Below are positions 9,066-18,054 of a stretch of 64,000 bases of DNA, piece after piece (positions within the stretch are counted from its first letter, which is position 1; every line of letters begins with the position of its first letter). The notes beneath the pieces were generated by a model. That model made no database searches. It was not told the origin of the DNA and saw only the letters and a program-made list of their open reading frames with translations. The position numbers and the translations under genes were made by a program. This DNA comes from JBGQAS01 sp963699305. GTDB taxonomy: Bacteria > Chloroflexota > Anaerolineae > Anaerolineales > Anaerolineaceae. The stretch is from the NCBI GenBank assembly GCA_963699305.1, contig OY969431.1:806001-870000 (forward strand). Direction: 5' to 3'.

Positions 9066-11348
9066 ATGAAAACCAAACTAATTATTAACAATACAGAATA
9101 TGTATTTGATATAGCTCCATCGGACACTTTATTAAAAACACTGAGAAAAAATGGGTTTACCAGTGTTAAGTCGGGAGGTTGTAAAAAAGGTGAGTGTGGA
9201 GCATGTACGATTTTATTTGACGATAAACCAGTAAATTCCTGCACAATGCTTGCATTACAAGCAGAAGGCCATTCGATTACAACTATTGAGAGTATCGGGG
9301 AACATCCAGATCAAGGTTGGAAAAAGACTGAAGGCTTTGATATTTTGCAAGAAGCGTTTATAAAATCAGGCGCAATTCAGTGCGGATACTGCACGCCTGC
9401 GATGATCCTAGCAGCAAAAAGCTTACTTGATAGATGCGAAAAACCAACCGAAAAACAGATACAGGAAGTAATTTCTGGTGTGATTTGCCGATGTACAGGG
9501 TATAAAAAGCCAATTCAGGCAATTAAGGCTTCATCTGAAGTAAAAGAACTAGGTAATAATATAGATTCAGCTTTAGCTACCCAAAAGATTCTTCCTGAAA
9601 TGGAACCCAATGACAAATCTTTACAATATAAGACAGTTGGACATCCTGACATTAAGGTCGATGCGATTAAACTGGTTCAAGGTAAATCAACATTTACAGA
9701 TGATTTTGAAATCAAGGATATGCTTTATGCCAAGATCTTACACTCTCCGGTCGCCCATGCCAAAATAAAAAATATTGATGTTAAAGAAGCAAAAGCTTTG
9801 CCAGGGGTTGCTGCGGTTCTCACCTGGAAAGATATACCACGGGTTATTTATTCCACCGCAGGGCAATCGGATCCAATTCCTGGTCCTTTGGATATGTTCT
9901 CCCTCGATAATGTTGTCCGATTTGTCGGAGATCGAGTTGCTTTTGTGGCAGCTGAGACCGAAGTCATTGCTGAGCAAGCGTTGAAGCTCATTAAAGTAGA
10001 TTATGAAGAATTACCTCCGATTTTTGATTCATCATTAGCGATGCAACCAACCTCACCGCATCTTCATGAAGAGAGAGAATTTGTGAATTTTGCGGATTCA
10101 GATCCAAAGCAGAATTTGGCAGCTAAGATCCGCATTGATATAGGCAACATAGAAATGGGTTTTTCAAAAGCGGATAAGGTGTTTGAAAACGACTATGAAG
10201 TATCCAAGGTTCAACAAGTGCATATTGAGCCACACGTCTCGATTTCATATTGGGATGAAGATGATCGCTTGGTGATCAGAACGAGCACGCAAGTTCCATT
10301 TCATGCCAGACGAATTCTCGCTCCAGTGCTTGGCCTGCCATTGAAAAGAATCCGGGTAATAAAACCCAGGATCGGGGGAGGCTTTGGTGGCAAGCAGGAG
10401 ATATTGATCGAAGATGTCGTTGCTCATCTCACTATTGCTACTAAACGTCCTGTCCGACTTGAATATACAAGGGAAGAAGAATTTACAGCTTCTCGCTCAC
10501 GGCATCCTATGAAAATCCATCTCAAAACTGGGGTCATGAATGATGGAACAATAACAGCAAATGACATGTATATTCTTACAGATACCGGTGCGTATGGTTG
10601 TCATGCCCTGACAGTAACTGGAAATACCGGGCATAAAGCGATGGCATTGTACATTGGCGATAGAGAATACAGGAAATCCCCAAACATTCGATTTTATGCT
10701 GATATCGTTTACACGAATCATCCACCCGCGGGAGCCTTCCGAGGTTATGGTGTTCCACAAGGTTATTGGGCAGTCGAACGTCATATGGAAAAGATAGCCA
10801 GAGCGCTAAATCTCGATCCTATTACTTTTCGATTAAAAAATGCTCTAAAATCCGGGGAATTGCATCCATTCAGTACTGCGTGGAGTGAGGGACGCGAACC
10901 AAAACCGGAAATCATTCATACAGTTGGCTTGGCAGAGTGCGTAAAAAAAGGAATGCAGGCAATCGAGTGGAATAAAAAATTCGGAAACAAAGATTGGCAT
11001 TCAGTAAAGGGTAAACCTTATCTTCGCAGAGGAATTGGTTTGGCAACCGTTATGCAAGGGACAGCAATTCCCTATCTTGATATGGGGGGTGCAAGTATCA
11101 AGATGAATGATGATGGCTCTTTTAACCTTTTGATTGGTGCCACGGACTTGGGTACAGGTTCCGATACAGTACTTGCCCAAATGGCTGCTGAAGTGCTAGG
11201 TTTGCAAACGGACGATATCTTGGTCTATTCATCAGATACTGATTTCACACCTTTTGATAAAGGCGCGTATGCTTCTTCAACAACATACATTTCTGGAGCA
11301 GCTGTAGTGAAAGCAGCAGAAAAAGTAGCCGAAAGGATTAAAGATAAG
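9066..11348 (+). CDS. xdhD: XdhD-like molybdenum hydroxylase, fused 2Fe-2S and Moco domains (N-terminal part)
   Basis: The first 761 codons of a fused molybdenum hydroxylase. Residues about 1-155 form the two-[2Fe-2S] module, with cysteine groups in SGGCKKGECGACTILFD and then IQCGYCTPAMIL and GVICRCTGYKKP. From about residue 200 the molybdopterin domain follows: KLVQGKSTFTDDF, PRIGGGFGGKQE, a PPAGAFRGYGVPQG loop and ATDLGTGSDTVLAQMAAE. The fusion order matches XdhD (YgfN), the selenium-associated hydroxylase, and the ssnA and ygfM neighbours agree. The expected reaction is hydroxylation of a purine or other N-heterocycle. The frame breaks at GGG 11348-11350: removing one G continues smoothly into the next fragment. 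The joined length would be about 972 residues, close to E. coli XdhD (about 956). Confidence 0.88.
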
Positions 11349-11349
11349 G

Positions 11350-11985
11350 GCTACTTCCATGTTCAATCTTGATGCTAATACTACAAAGCAAGATACGACA
11401 TCGATTCGCCTTTCTGAACGATGTGCGATTGCAAGTGATGGAAGACGTATCACCTTGGAACAAATTGCTTTGAGTTCTTTGCACCATACCGATCAGGAAC
11501 AAATAATGGCTGTCGCATCGTATATGTCACCTTCGTCACCCCCTCCATTTGCTGCTCAATTTGCTGAAGTCCTGGTCGATATCGAGACTGGAAAGTTAAT
11601 TGTTGAGAAACTTGTCATGGCTGTCGATTCAGGCACTATCGTAAATCCGTTGACTGCCTCTGGTCAAATTGAAGGTGGAATGGTACAAGCCTTAGGGTAC
11701 GCAGTCTGCGAAGAAATGACCTACGATGAAAAAGGGAACCCCAGAGAAAAAGACCTAGTCGATTATCATGTTTTTCGGTCTGATGAAATACCTGAGCTGG
11801 GAACGATTTTTGTTCAAACATACGAACCCACTCATCCATTTGGTGTAAAAGCGGTCGCAGAAATTCCTCTGGACGGCGTCGCGCCTGCGGTCGGGAACGC
11901 CGTGAAGGATGCTTGTGGTGCCGATGTGGATACATTGCCGATAACTCCTGAAAAGATATGGCAAGCTCTTCAGAAAACAAAATAA
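11350..11985 (+). CDS. xdhD: XdhD-like molybdenum hydroxylase (C-terminal part after frameshift)
   Basis: This is the remaining 211 codons of the same polypeptide, one frame over. It carries the final part of the molybdopterin-binding domain, including PPFAAQFAEVLVDIETGKL, VDSGTIVNPLTASGQIEGG and HPFGVKAVAEIPLDGVAPAVGNAV. That last block contains the Glu of GxKxxAE, which corresponds to the catalytic glutamate conserved in xanthine dehydrogenases. Read separately it could start at an ATG at 11359, but no ribosome-binding site precedes that codon and the fragment would have no enzymatic sense. I therefore treat it as the tail of the upstream reading frame with one surplus G at 11348-11350. The stop TAA overlaps the ATG of xdhC. 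Confidence 0.85.
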   Translation, partial: ATSMFNLDANTTKQDTTSIRLSERCAIASDGRRITLEQIALSSLHHTDQEQIMAVASYMSPSSPPPFAAQFAEVLVDIETGKLIVEKLVMAVDSGTIVNPLTASGQIEGGMVQALGYAVCEEMTYDEKGNPREKDLVDYHVFRSDEIPELGTIFVQTYEPTHPFGVKAVAEIPLDGVAPAVGNAVKDACGADVDTLPITPEKIWQALQKTK

Positions 11986-12371
11986 TGGGTGATTCACTAT
12001 TTAATAAACTGGCTGAAGTTGAAAAAAACAGACTAAGCGCGGTATTGTGCACTATCGTGAAGAGCAGTGGATCCACACCACGTCATGCTGGGAGTAAAAT
12101 GCTAGTCTTTCCTGATGGGAAAATTTATGGATCAATTGGTGGAGGAGAGATTGAGGTCAGAGTGATTGACGAAGCAAAGAATGCTTTATTGAACGGCAAT
12201 TCCAAAATGATCAAATATTCCTTTATTGATCCTCAAAAAGGCGATGTTGGCGTTTGTGGTGGAGAAGCAGAAGTCTTCATCGATCCGATTTTGCCGAAAT
12301 CTTCTATACTAATTATCGGCTGTGGTCATGTCGGAAAAGCTGTGGCTCATCTTGCAAGTTGGTTAAAATTT
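11985..12371 (+). CDS. xdhC: XdhC/CoxI family protein, N-terminal part
   Basis: The first 129 codons of an XdhC/CoxI protein, the chaperone that prepares and inserts (often sulfurated) molybdenum cofactor into xanthine-dehydrogenase-type enzymes. Recognisable parts are VLCTIVKSSGSTPRHAGSKM, GKIYGSIGGGEIE and the Rossmann motif SILIIGCGHVGKAVAHLAS. The ATG at 11985 overlaps the xdhD stop (TAATG); a start nine codons upstream within xdhD is less likely. The frame breaks at TTTT 12369-12372, where one extra T must be removed; a second break at AAA 12418-12420 needs one A removed. Repaired, the protein is about 268 residues, normal for the family. Two indels in 50 bases, both in homopolymers, point to sequence error. 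Confidence 0.82.
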
Positions 12372-12421
12372 TATCGTTACAGTTTCCGATGATCGCGTAG
12401 AAGTTATGCAATTCCGCAAAT

Positions 12422-12793
12422 ATCCCGGAAGCTGATGAATATTTACCATGTCCGATGAATCAAATCCAAGATAAATATTCTTTTACTAAAAGTACTTATG
12501 TGATATTAACTACAAGGGGATCTGATACAGACATTGAGGGGCTTCCTAGTATCTTAAAACTAGATTACGCATATCTAGGCATAATTGGATCACAGCGAAG
12601 GTGGTTAACAACCAAGAAAGCGCTTATTAATAAAAAGATCGTCGAAACGAAAATTAATGAGATCCATTCTCCGATTGGGTTGGAACTTAATGCAGAAACA
12701 CCCGAAGAAATTGCAGTTAGCATAATGGCTGAGATTATTTCAATGCGGAATGAAAACCCTGATATTCGCAAAATCAAGAAGCTGAGGAGCTGA
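12422..12793 (+). CDS. xdhC: XdhC/CoxI family protein, C-terminal part
   Basis: This is the C-terminal 124 codons of the preceding XdhC protein. With both single-base insertions removed, the sequence linking the parts reads VTVSDDRVEVMQF followed by IPEADEYLPCP. This fragment continues with STYVILTTRGSDTDIEGL, YLGIIGSQRRWLTTK and SPIGLELNAETPEEIAVSIMAEII, the last two being the strongest signatures of the XdhC C-terminal Rossmann domain. An independent start at ATG 12455 is possible on paper but has no ribosome-binding site. It ends 2 bases before coxM, so it remains part of the same operon. Confidence 0.8.
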   Translation: MPEADEYLPCPMNQIQDKYSFTKSTYVILTTRGSDTDIEGLPSILKLDYAYLGIIGSQRRWLTTKKALINKKIVETKINEIHSPIGLELNAETPEEIAVSIMAEIISMRNENPDIRKIKKLRS

Positions 12794-12795
12794 AA

Positions 12796-13217
12796 ATGTG
12801 GAGTAAATACATTCTCTGTGCTTCCCTTGAAGAAACATTGATAAAGCTTGATGAATTTAAAGAAAAAGCAAGAATTATTGCAGGGGCAACTGATTTATGG
12901 TTAGAAATTGAAAGAGGTCAGAGAGATTCGATTGACGTTTTGCTAGACATCTCCAAGATTGAAGGATTGGATGCCATTACTCAACAATCAGATGGATCAC
13001 TTCACCTAGGACCCCTGGTGACCCACAACCATTGTGTTGAGTCCTCTCTCATTCGAAAATACGCACTACCACTTGCGATTGCATGTTGGAAAGTTGGTTC
13101 ACCACAAATTCGAAATCGGGGAACGGTGGCTGGGAATGTAGTAACTGCATCTCCTGCAAACGATACTATTTCACCTCTCATGGCATTGGGAGCGAGAGTA
13201 ATTCTCCAATCGTTAAA
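12796..13217 (+). CDS. coxM: CoxM-type FAD-binding subunit, N-terminal part
   Basis: The N-terminal 141 codons of a second, more typical FAD-binding medium subunit. It contains the first FAD loop as IIAGATDLWLEIERG and the second as WKVGSPQIRNRGTVAGNVVTASPANDTI, exactly the pattern of the CoxM/CutM family. The frame breaks at 13215-13223, within AAAGAAAAA. One missing A restores the passage from ARVILQSLK into EKRTIDMAEFYKG. The full repaired subunit would be about 312 residues, slightly longer than usual. It begins 2 bases after the xdhC stop and is followed by the 2Fe-2S and molybdopterin subunits, so coxM, coxS and coxL form a complete three-subunit hydroxylase besides XdhD/YgfM. Confidence 0.83.
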
Positions 13218-13733
13218 GAAAAACGGACAATAGACATGGCTGAGTTCTACAAAGGTGTCAGGAAGACAGTCATGCTCTCAACGGAAATGCTGGTGGAAAT
13301 TGTTATCCCAAGCATGAATGAAGGAACCGAAGGAACGTTTATCAAATCCGCGTTACGTCGCGCACAAGCAATTTCTACCGTAAATACAGCAATCATTATT
13401 ACCCAAACAAATAATGCGATTACCGATGCAAAAATAACCCTGGGTTCTGTGGCACCTACAATTATTCATGCAACTGAAGCAGAAAACTATTTGTTGGGAA
13501 AGAAATTGGACGAAAATATAATAAATGAAGCGTCGATTCTAGTACAGAAAAGCGCAGTTCCTATAAATGATATTCGTGGGACAGCTGGGTATCGGAATGA
13601 AATTATCCGAGTAATTGCGCGTGATGGGTTGAATTCAATTAGAGAAAAAACCAATCTCACAATTATCCCAACGAATCCATCGCTGTTATGGGGAAATAGA
13701 AAGAAATTCAAAAGTGGTATTAAAGAAAATTAA
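13218..13733 (+). CDS. coxM: CoxM-type FAD-binding subunit, C-terminal part
   Basis: The continuation of CoxM in the shifted frame, 171 codons. It starts at EKRTIDMAEFYKGVRKT and includes the LVEIVIPS strand, FIKSALRRAQAISTVNTAI and a VPINDIRGTAGYRNEIIRVI block, the CO-dehydrogenase flavoprotein C-terminal domain. As a separate gene it would lack the FAD-binding lobe, so it is best seen as part of one interrupted coding sequence. Its end overlaps the start of coxS by 20 bases, consistent with tight translational coupling. Confidence 0.82.
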   Translation, partial: EKRTIDMAEFYKGVRKTVMLSTEMLVEIVIPSMNEGTEGTFIKSALRRAQAISTVNTAIIITQTNNAITDAKITLGSVAPTIIHATEAENYLLGKKLDENIINEASILVQKSAVPINDIRGTAGYRNEIIRVIARDGLNSIREKTNLTIIPTNPSLLWGNRKKFKSGIKEN

Positions 13734-14202
13734 AACCACTGAAATTGAACAGATTAAAACAAATATAAATGGAAAAGAATTTATATTTGAAAATATAAAA
13801 CATAAAAGTCTATTACGCCTGTTACGTGAGAACGCATTATTGATTGGTACAAAAGAGGGGTGTGCAGAAGGCGAATGTGGAGCATGTACAGTATTTCTTG
13901 ACGGAAAAGCTGTTATGAGCTGTCTTGTTCCTGCAGCGAGAGCACATCATGCACAGGTAATTACCGTTGAAGGAATAACGGAGGGAAAAAAGCTTCACAG
14001 AGTGCAGCAAGCGTTCATAGATGAGGGGGCAGTCCAATGTGGATATTGTACTCCCGGTTTCATCATGTCTGCAGTTAAATTGCTTGAAGAGAACCCAAAA
14101 CCTTCCAAAGAACAAATAAAGGACGCAATTACTGGAAATCTTTGCAGATGTACAGGGTACTATAAAATTGTTAAAGCCATTGAGCAGGCTGCCCTGAAAT
14201 GA
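13714..14202 (+). CDS. coxS: CoxS-type [2Fe-2S] subunit
   Basis: A 162-residue small subunit of a molybdenum hydroxylase. It has the plant-ferredoxin-type cluster motif GCAEGECGACTVFLDG, then a Cys in MSCLVPA, and the second-cluster motif VQCGYCTPGFIMSA with GNLCRCTGYYKI. The two [2Fe-2S] centres carry electrons from the molybdenum site (CoxL) to FAD (CoxM). Start: GTG at 13714 overlaps the end of coxM by 20 bases. It has a longer N-terminal extension (about 20 residues, Lys/Ile-rich) than usual, so a slightly later start is possible, although no ATG is available before the cluster domain. The family call is unambiguous. Confidence 0.92.
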   Translation: MVLKKIKTTEIEQIKTNINGKEFIFENIKHKSLLRLLRENALLIGTKEGCAEGECGACTVFLDGKAVMSCLVPAARAHHAQVITVEGITEGKKLHRVQQAFIDEGAVQCGYCTPGFIMSAVKLLEENPKPSKEQIKDAITGNLCRCTGYYKIVKAIEQAALK

Positions 14203-14211
14203 GAGGAAATT

Positions 14212-14577
14212 ATGCCAAGACGATCATATTCTTCTTCAAATACCGAACGGTTGACTCCACTAAAAAAGGTAATTCATCCTGTTTGGCGGGGAGTCGGATT
14301 TGTATTGGTCATTGCTATTCCGGTCATCTCCATTCTTGCTGCAATTGCATTAATAAATGCTAACAAGGAACAACACTGGATCAAGATCCCGAGTGAATTG
14401 TTATTAAATTTTACCGATCCATACCTCATCGTGAAAGCGATTTTGGCATTTGTGATCGGATTCTTTCTCTTTATGATTTTGACATTGATAACATTTATTG
14501 CAAATCGCTTCTGGGGTCCTCCACGGTATGGTCCTTATGATGTACCTGTAGAGAGTTTTGTACCTAGAAAAAAATAA
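14212..14577 (+). CDS. Small two-helix membrane protein in molybdenum hydroxylase operon
   Basis: A 121-residue protein of unknown function. It has a positively charged N-terminus (MPRRSYSS), a first membrane helix at about residues 27-48, a loop with a Lys/Glu-rich stretch, a second helix at about residues 72-95 and a Pro/Tyr-rich tail (FWGPPRYGPYDVP). I recognise no family. It has a good ribosome-binding site (GAGGAAATT before ATG) and sits between coxS and coxL, where a subunit or membrane anchor could fit. It could tether the hydroxylase to the membrane or be an unrelated insertion. The frame, RBS and operon spacing make it a real gene; the role is open. Confidence 0.75.
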   Translation: MPRRSYSSSNTERLTPLKKVIHPVWRGVGFVLVIAIPVISILAAIALINANKEQHWIKIPSELLLNFTDPYLIVKAILAFVIGFFLFMILTLITFIANRFWGPPRYGPYDVPVESFVPRKK

Positions 14578-14611
14578 ACTGCGGTATTCAATATGTTTTA
14601 CGGAGCGATTG

Positions 14612-16828
14612 ATGAAAACAAAAATAGGACAATCAATTCCTCGGTTTGATGCGTACGATAAAGTAAAAGGAACTGCTAAATTTCCTGGTGATATTAATTT
14701 ACCCAACCAGGCATTTATGAAGATCGTGTTTTCCTCACAACCACATGGAAGAGTGCTAGCAATTCGTACACAAAAAGCTGAAGCGCTTGCAGGTGTTTTG
14801 GCGGTATATACAGCCAAAGATGTCCCCATAAATGAATACGGTTTAATCCTTCCAGATCAACCAGTGCTGTGTGGACCTGGTTCTTCAAAACCTTTTACAG
14901 ACCGCGTGCGCTTTATGGGGGATCAGGTTGCGGTTGTTGTTGCAGAAACAGAAGATATTGCTATAGAAGCTTCAAAACTCATGAGCGTAGAGTATGAAAC
15001 CCTTGATGGAGTTTTCGATCCAAAAGAAGCAATGAAAACGGAAAGTCCAAAATTACACCCAGACAAAGGATCAAATATTTTTTGTCATTATCAGATCCGA
15101 AAGGGTGATATTGAAGCAGGATTTCGTGAAGCGGATGTAATCATTGAAGGAGAGTATCACACACCCTACCAGGAGCATGCCTATCTTCAACCTGAAGCAG
15201 GTTTAAGTTACATCGATGAAGAAGGTCGCGTAACCGTTGTAGTTGCTGGCCAATGGGTTCATGAGGACCAGGGGCAAATTGCTCATGCATTAGGGCTTGA
15301 GCTGGATCAAATTCGAGTCATCTATCCAGCCATCGGTGGTGCATTCGGTGGTCGTGAAGATATGTCAGTACAAATCGTTCTGGCTTTGGCAGCGTGGAGA
15401 TTGAAACAAAAAGGTATCAATCGACCTATAAAAATTATCTGGAGTCGTGAGGAATCCATGTTTGGGCATCATAAGCGCCATCCTTATTTTATCAAAGCGA
15501 AATGGGGTGCCAAAAAGGATGGCAAAATAGTGGCAGCAGAATGTGAAGTTATCGCCGATGGTGGTGCCTATGCATATACTTCAACAAAAGTGTTAGGAAA
15601 TGCTACGTTGATGTGCACCGGTCCTTACTACATCCCAAACGTAAACGTTGATGCCTATGCAGTTTATACCAACAATATTGTCACCGGAGCTTTCCGCGGC
15701 TTTGGTGGACCTCAAGGTGCTTTTGCTGCTGAATCTCAAATGAATAAGCTAGCAGAGCGATTAGGAATAGATCAGGTTGAAATTCGGGTTAGAAATCTCA
15801 TCAAGGAGGGTCAATTGGCTTCCGTAGGAACACCATTACCTGCGGGGATCAGTATTTCAGAAGTTGTCGAAAAATGTGCAATCGAAGCGGGTTGGAAAAA
15901 AACTAATGGTCTTTGGACAGCACCCAAAGTTAAGATTGGGTCATTGAAACCCAATGTTAAAAAAGGGATCGGATTTGCCTGTGCTTTTAAGAATGTCGGT
16001 TTTTCTTTTGGCGCTCCTGAGAATTGTTGGGCAACGATTGAGCTACACGGGAGTACTGAAATTCAAAAAGCGGTATTACACCACGCAGGAGCAGATGTAG
16101 GTCAAGGGTCGCACAGCGCATTCAGACAAATGGCCGCTGAAGCACTAAATCTCCCCATTGAAAAAGTCGAGCTTATTGCGTCTGATACTGCTTTTACGAA
16201 TGATTCCGGCAGCGCATCAGCTTCCCGTATGACATTCATGGCAGGAAATTCAATCAAAGGTGCTGCGGCGGAAGCCTTGAAAAAATGGAAAAATGAAGAA
16301 CGCCCAGCAATTGCTACGTTTCAATATCTTGCACCTAAAACATCACCATACGATCCTAAAACAGGATATTGTATGCCTAATTTTTCCTATGGATATGTAG
16401 CTGAGGCAATTGAATCGGAAATCAACATTGATACAGGTGAAATTGTGGTTAAGAATGTGTATTGTGTTGATGATGTAGGTCAAGCGATCAATCCACAGCA
16501 AGTGGAAGGACAAATTGAAGGTGCAATCGTTCAGGCATATGGCTATGGAGTGCTGGAGAACTTAATTCAAAAAGACGGTCGCCTTCTAACCAGACACCTG
16601 TCCACGTATCTTATTCCAACAGTTCTTGATATACCTGAAAAAGTACATTCTTTTATATATGAACATCCAGACCCAAACGGCCCCTGGGGTGTTCGTGGAA
16701 TGGGTGAAATGCCCTATCTGCCATTCGTTCCTGCATTGGTCGCATCAGTGAAAAATGCTATAGATATTTGGTTTAATGACTTTCCTCTTACTCCGGAAAG
16801 AATATTAAAAGGCTTAGGGAAAATATAA
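14612..16828 (+). CDS. coxL: CoxL-type molybdopterin-binding hydroxylase subunit
   Basis: A 738-residue large subunit of a molybdenum hydroxylase. Motifs in order are RFDAYDKVKGTAKFPGDI at the N-terminus, GGAFGGREDMS (Moco contact), GAFRGFGGPQGAFAAE, HHAGADVGQGSHSAFRQMA and the terminal GPWGVRGMGEMPYLPFVPA with the catalytic Glu region. The active-site loop of true form-I CO dehydrogenase (AYRCSFR) is absent; here the corresponding segment is GAFRGFGGPQ. The substrate is therefore more likely a purine, nicotinate-like ring or aldehyde than CO. Start: ATG 14612 gives the canonical N-terminus; an upstream TTG is rejected. The gene ends 3 bases before the first mocA-like gene. Confidence 0.9.
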   Translation: MKTKIGQSIPRFDAYDKVKGTAKFPGDINLPNQAFMKIVFSSQPHGRVLAIRTQKAEALAGVLAVYTAKDVPINEYGLILPDQPVLCGPGSSKPFTDRVRFMGDQVAVVVAETEDIAIEASKLMSVEYETLDGVFDPKEAMKTESPKLHPDKGSNIFCHYQIRKGDIEAGFREADVIIEGEYHTPYQEHAYLQPEAGLSYIDEEGRVTVVVAGQWVHEDQGQIAHALGLELDQIRVIYPAIGGAFGGREDMSVQIVLALAAWRLKQKGINRPIKIIWSREESMFGHHKRHPYFIKAKWGAKKDGKIVAAECEVIADGGAYAYTSTKVLGNATLMCTGPYYIPNVNVDAYAVYTNNIVTGAFRGFGGPQGAFAAESQMNKLAERLGIDQVEIRVRNLIKEGQLASVGTPLPAGISISEVVEKCAIEAGWKKTNGLWTAPKVKIGSLKPNVKKGIGFACAFKNVGFSFGAPENCWATIELHGSTEIQKAVLHHAGADVGQGSHSAFRQMAAEALNLPIEKVELIASDTAFTNDSGSASASRMTFMAGNSIKGAAAEALKKWKNEERPAIATFQYLAPKTSPYDPKTGYCMPNFSYGYVAEAIESEINIDTGEIVVKNVYCVDDVGQAINPQQVEGQIEGAIVQAYGYGVLENLIQKDGRLLTRHLSTYLIPTVLDIPEKVHSFIYEHPDPNGPWGVRGMGEMPYLPFVPALVASVKNAIDIWFNDFPLTPERILKGLGKI

Positions 16829-16831
16829 TCA

Positions 16832-17440
16832 TTGGCTTCAATTGCTCGTAAAAGAAACGTAGCAGGGGTCATTCTTGCGGCAGGCGGATCCGAAAGGATG
16901 GGCGTTCCAAAACAGCTTTTGTTATGGAATAATAAACCCCTTCTTATTGGCGTTCTTGAAACAGCAATTTCAACGAATTTGTTTCCTCTTTATGTGGTAT
17001 TGGGTTCTCATTCTGAAGCAATTAGACCCATCTTACAAAAATATCCAATTTCGATACTAATTAATCCTGATTGGAAACAAGGGTTAAGCACTTCAGTGTC
17101 ACTATCAATAAAGAATGTAGCAAATAATGTTGATGGCGTACTTTTCCTCCTGGGTGATCAACCTTTTATTCCAGCTGCATTAATCCAGGAGATCATTTAT
17201 ACATTCGAAAGTACAGAAAAGCCGATTATCGCTCCCAAAGTTGATAATAAACGGGGAAATCCAGTCTTATTTTCCCGTGCGTTATTTGATGAATTATTAT
17301 CCATTAAAAGTGATTCAGGTGGTCGTTCTTTGCTCGATAGATTTCCGGTTGAATGGGTTCATTGGGATGATCCCTCAATTCTTATCGATATTGATACGCA
17401 CGATGATTACGTAGATTTGACTAAGAAGAATTCTAAATAA
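16832..17440 (+). CDS. mocA: MocA-like molybdenum cofactor nucleotidyltransferase 1
   Basis: A 202-residue NTP-transferase with the signature AGVILAAGGSERMGVPKQLLLW, in which Gly-rich loop and Lys bind CTP/GTP. It also has the metal motif LLGDQPFI and APKVDNKRGNPVLFSR. This is the MobA/MocA family that attaches a nucleotide to molybdopterin. Hydroxylases of the XDH family use molybdopterin cytosine dinucleotide, so a MocA role is likely. Start: TTG at 16832, 3 bases after coxL; no ATG exists before the nucleotide motif, so TTG is probably real. It is followed by a paralogue overlapping by one base. E. coli ygfJ (mocA) belongs to the same neighbourhood type. Confidence 0.82.
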   Translation: MASIARKRNVAGVILAAGGSERMGVPKQLLLWNNKPLLIGVLETAISTNLFPLYVVLGSHSEAIRPILQKYPISILINPDWKQGLSTSVSLSIKNVANNVDGVLFLLGDQPFIPAALIQEIIYTFESTEKPIIAPKVDNKRGNPVLFSRALFDELLSIKSDSGGRSLLDRFPVEWVHWDDPSILIDIDTHDDYVDLTKKNSK

Positions 17441-18054
17441 TGAACATCAACAAGGACACTATTGGAGCCATCGTACTTGCTGCAGGTCAATCGAGACGGA
17501 TGGGAGTCAATAAACTACTTATGCCATGGCAAGGAACAACTATCATTCAACATATTTTGGAGCAATTGCATGCTGCTCATATACATCCAATTGTGATGGT
17601 AATTGGAAAAAAAAATAATAGAATTAATTCGATTATTACTGAAAACGGGATTTTCTCCATCGCTAATCCTAATTTTACTGATGGGTCCATGTTGCATTCT
17701 GTCCAAATAGGAATTCGTGAAATATTAAGATCATCTGTCCATGGTATGCTTATTGTTTTGGGTGATCAACCTTCCATCGAAATTTCGAAAATCCAGCAAT
17801 TGGTTCAAAAATTCAAATTTTCAGATAAAAAGATGGTAGTACCAGAGTATGGTGGACACAAAGGTCATCCCTGGATAATAAGCACGGATGCAGCGCGTGA
17901 AGTTTTAAAATTGGATGAACCCGAAACTTTACGAACGTTTCTCAAAACCCATCAATCGGATATAGAATATATGACAGTATCCGACTCTTCCGTATTATCT
18001 GATATTGACACTCTCGGGGATTATAAAAAACAAATCACAAATCATCGTGTATGA
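17440..18054 (+). CDS. mocA: MocA-like molybdenum cofactor nucleotidyltransferase 2
   Basis: A 204-residue paralogue of the preceding protein with GAIVLAAGQSRRMGVNKLLMPW, a LIVLGDQPSIE metal motif and PEYGGHKGHPWIIS. The ATG overlaps the previous stop (TAAATGA). It is the last gene of the plus-strand operon; its 3' end overlaps the 3' end of mrfB on the other strand by 20 bases. Two tandem copies beside two different hydroxylases (XdhD and CoxLMS) suggest cofactor or client specialisation, but which enzyme each serves cannot be read from sequence. A role in labile selenium cofactor assembly is only a guess. Confidence 0.8.
   Translation: MNINKDTIGAIVLAAGQSRRMGVNKLLMPWQGTTIIQHILEQLHAAHIHPIVMVIGKKNNRINSIITENGIFSIANPNFTDGSMLHSVQIGIREILRSSVHGMLIVLGDQPSIEISKIQQLVQKFKFSDKKMVVPEYGGHKGHPWIISTDAAREVLKLDEPETLRTFLKTHQSDIEYMTVSDSSVLSDIDTLGDYKKQITNHRV

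Noticed and set aside
11636..12076. 146-codon minus-strand frame across the xdhD/xdhC junction
   Set aside because: It is antisense to two well-supported genes and Arg/His-rich, as expected of complementary sequence.
14612..16828. True aerobic CO dehydrogenase
   Set aside because: The CoxL active-site loop AYRCSFR is not present; the equivalent segment reads GAFRGFGGPQ, as in other hydroxylases of the family.
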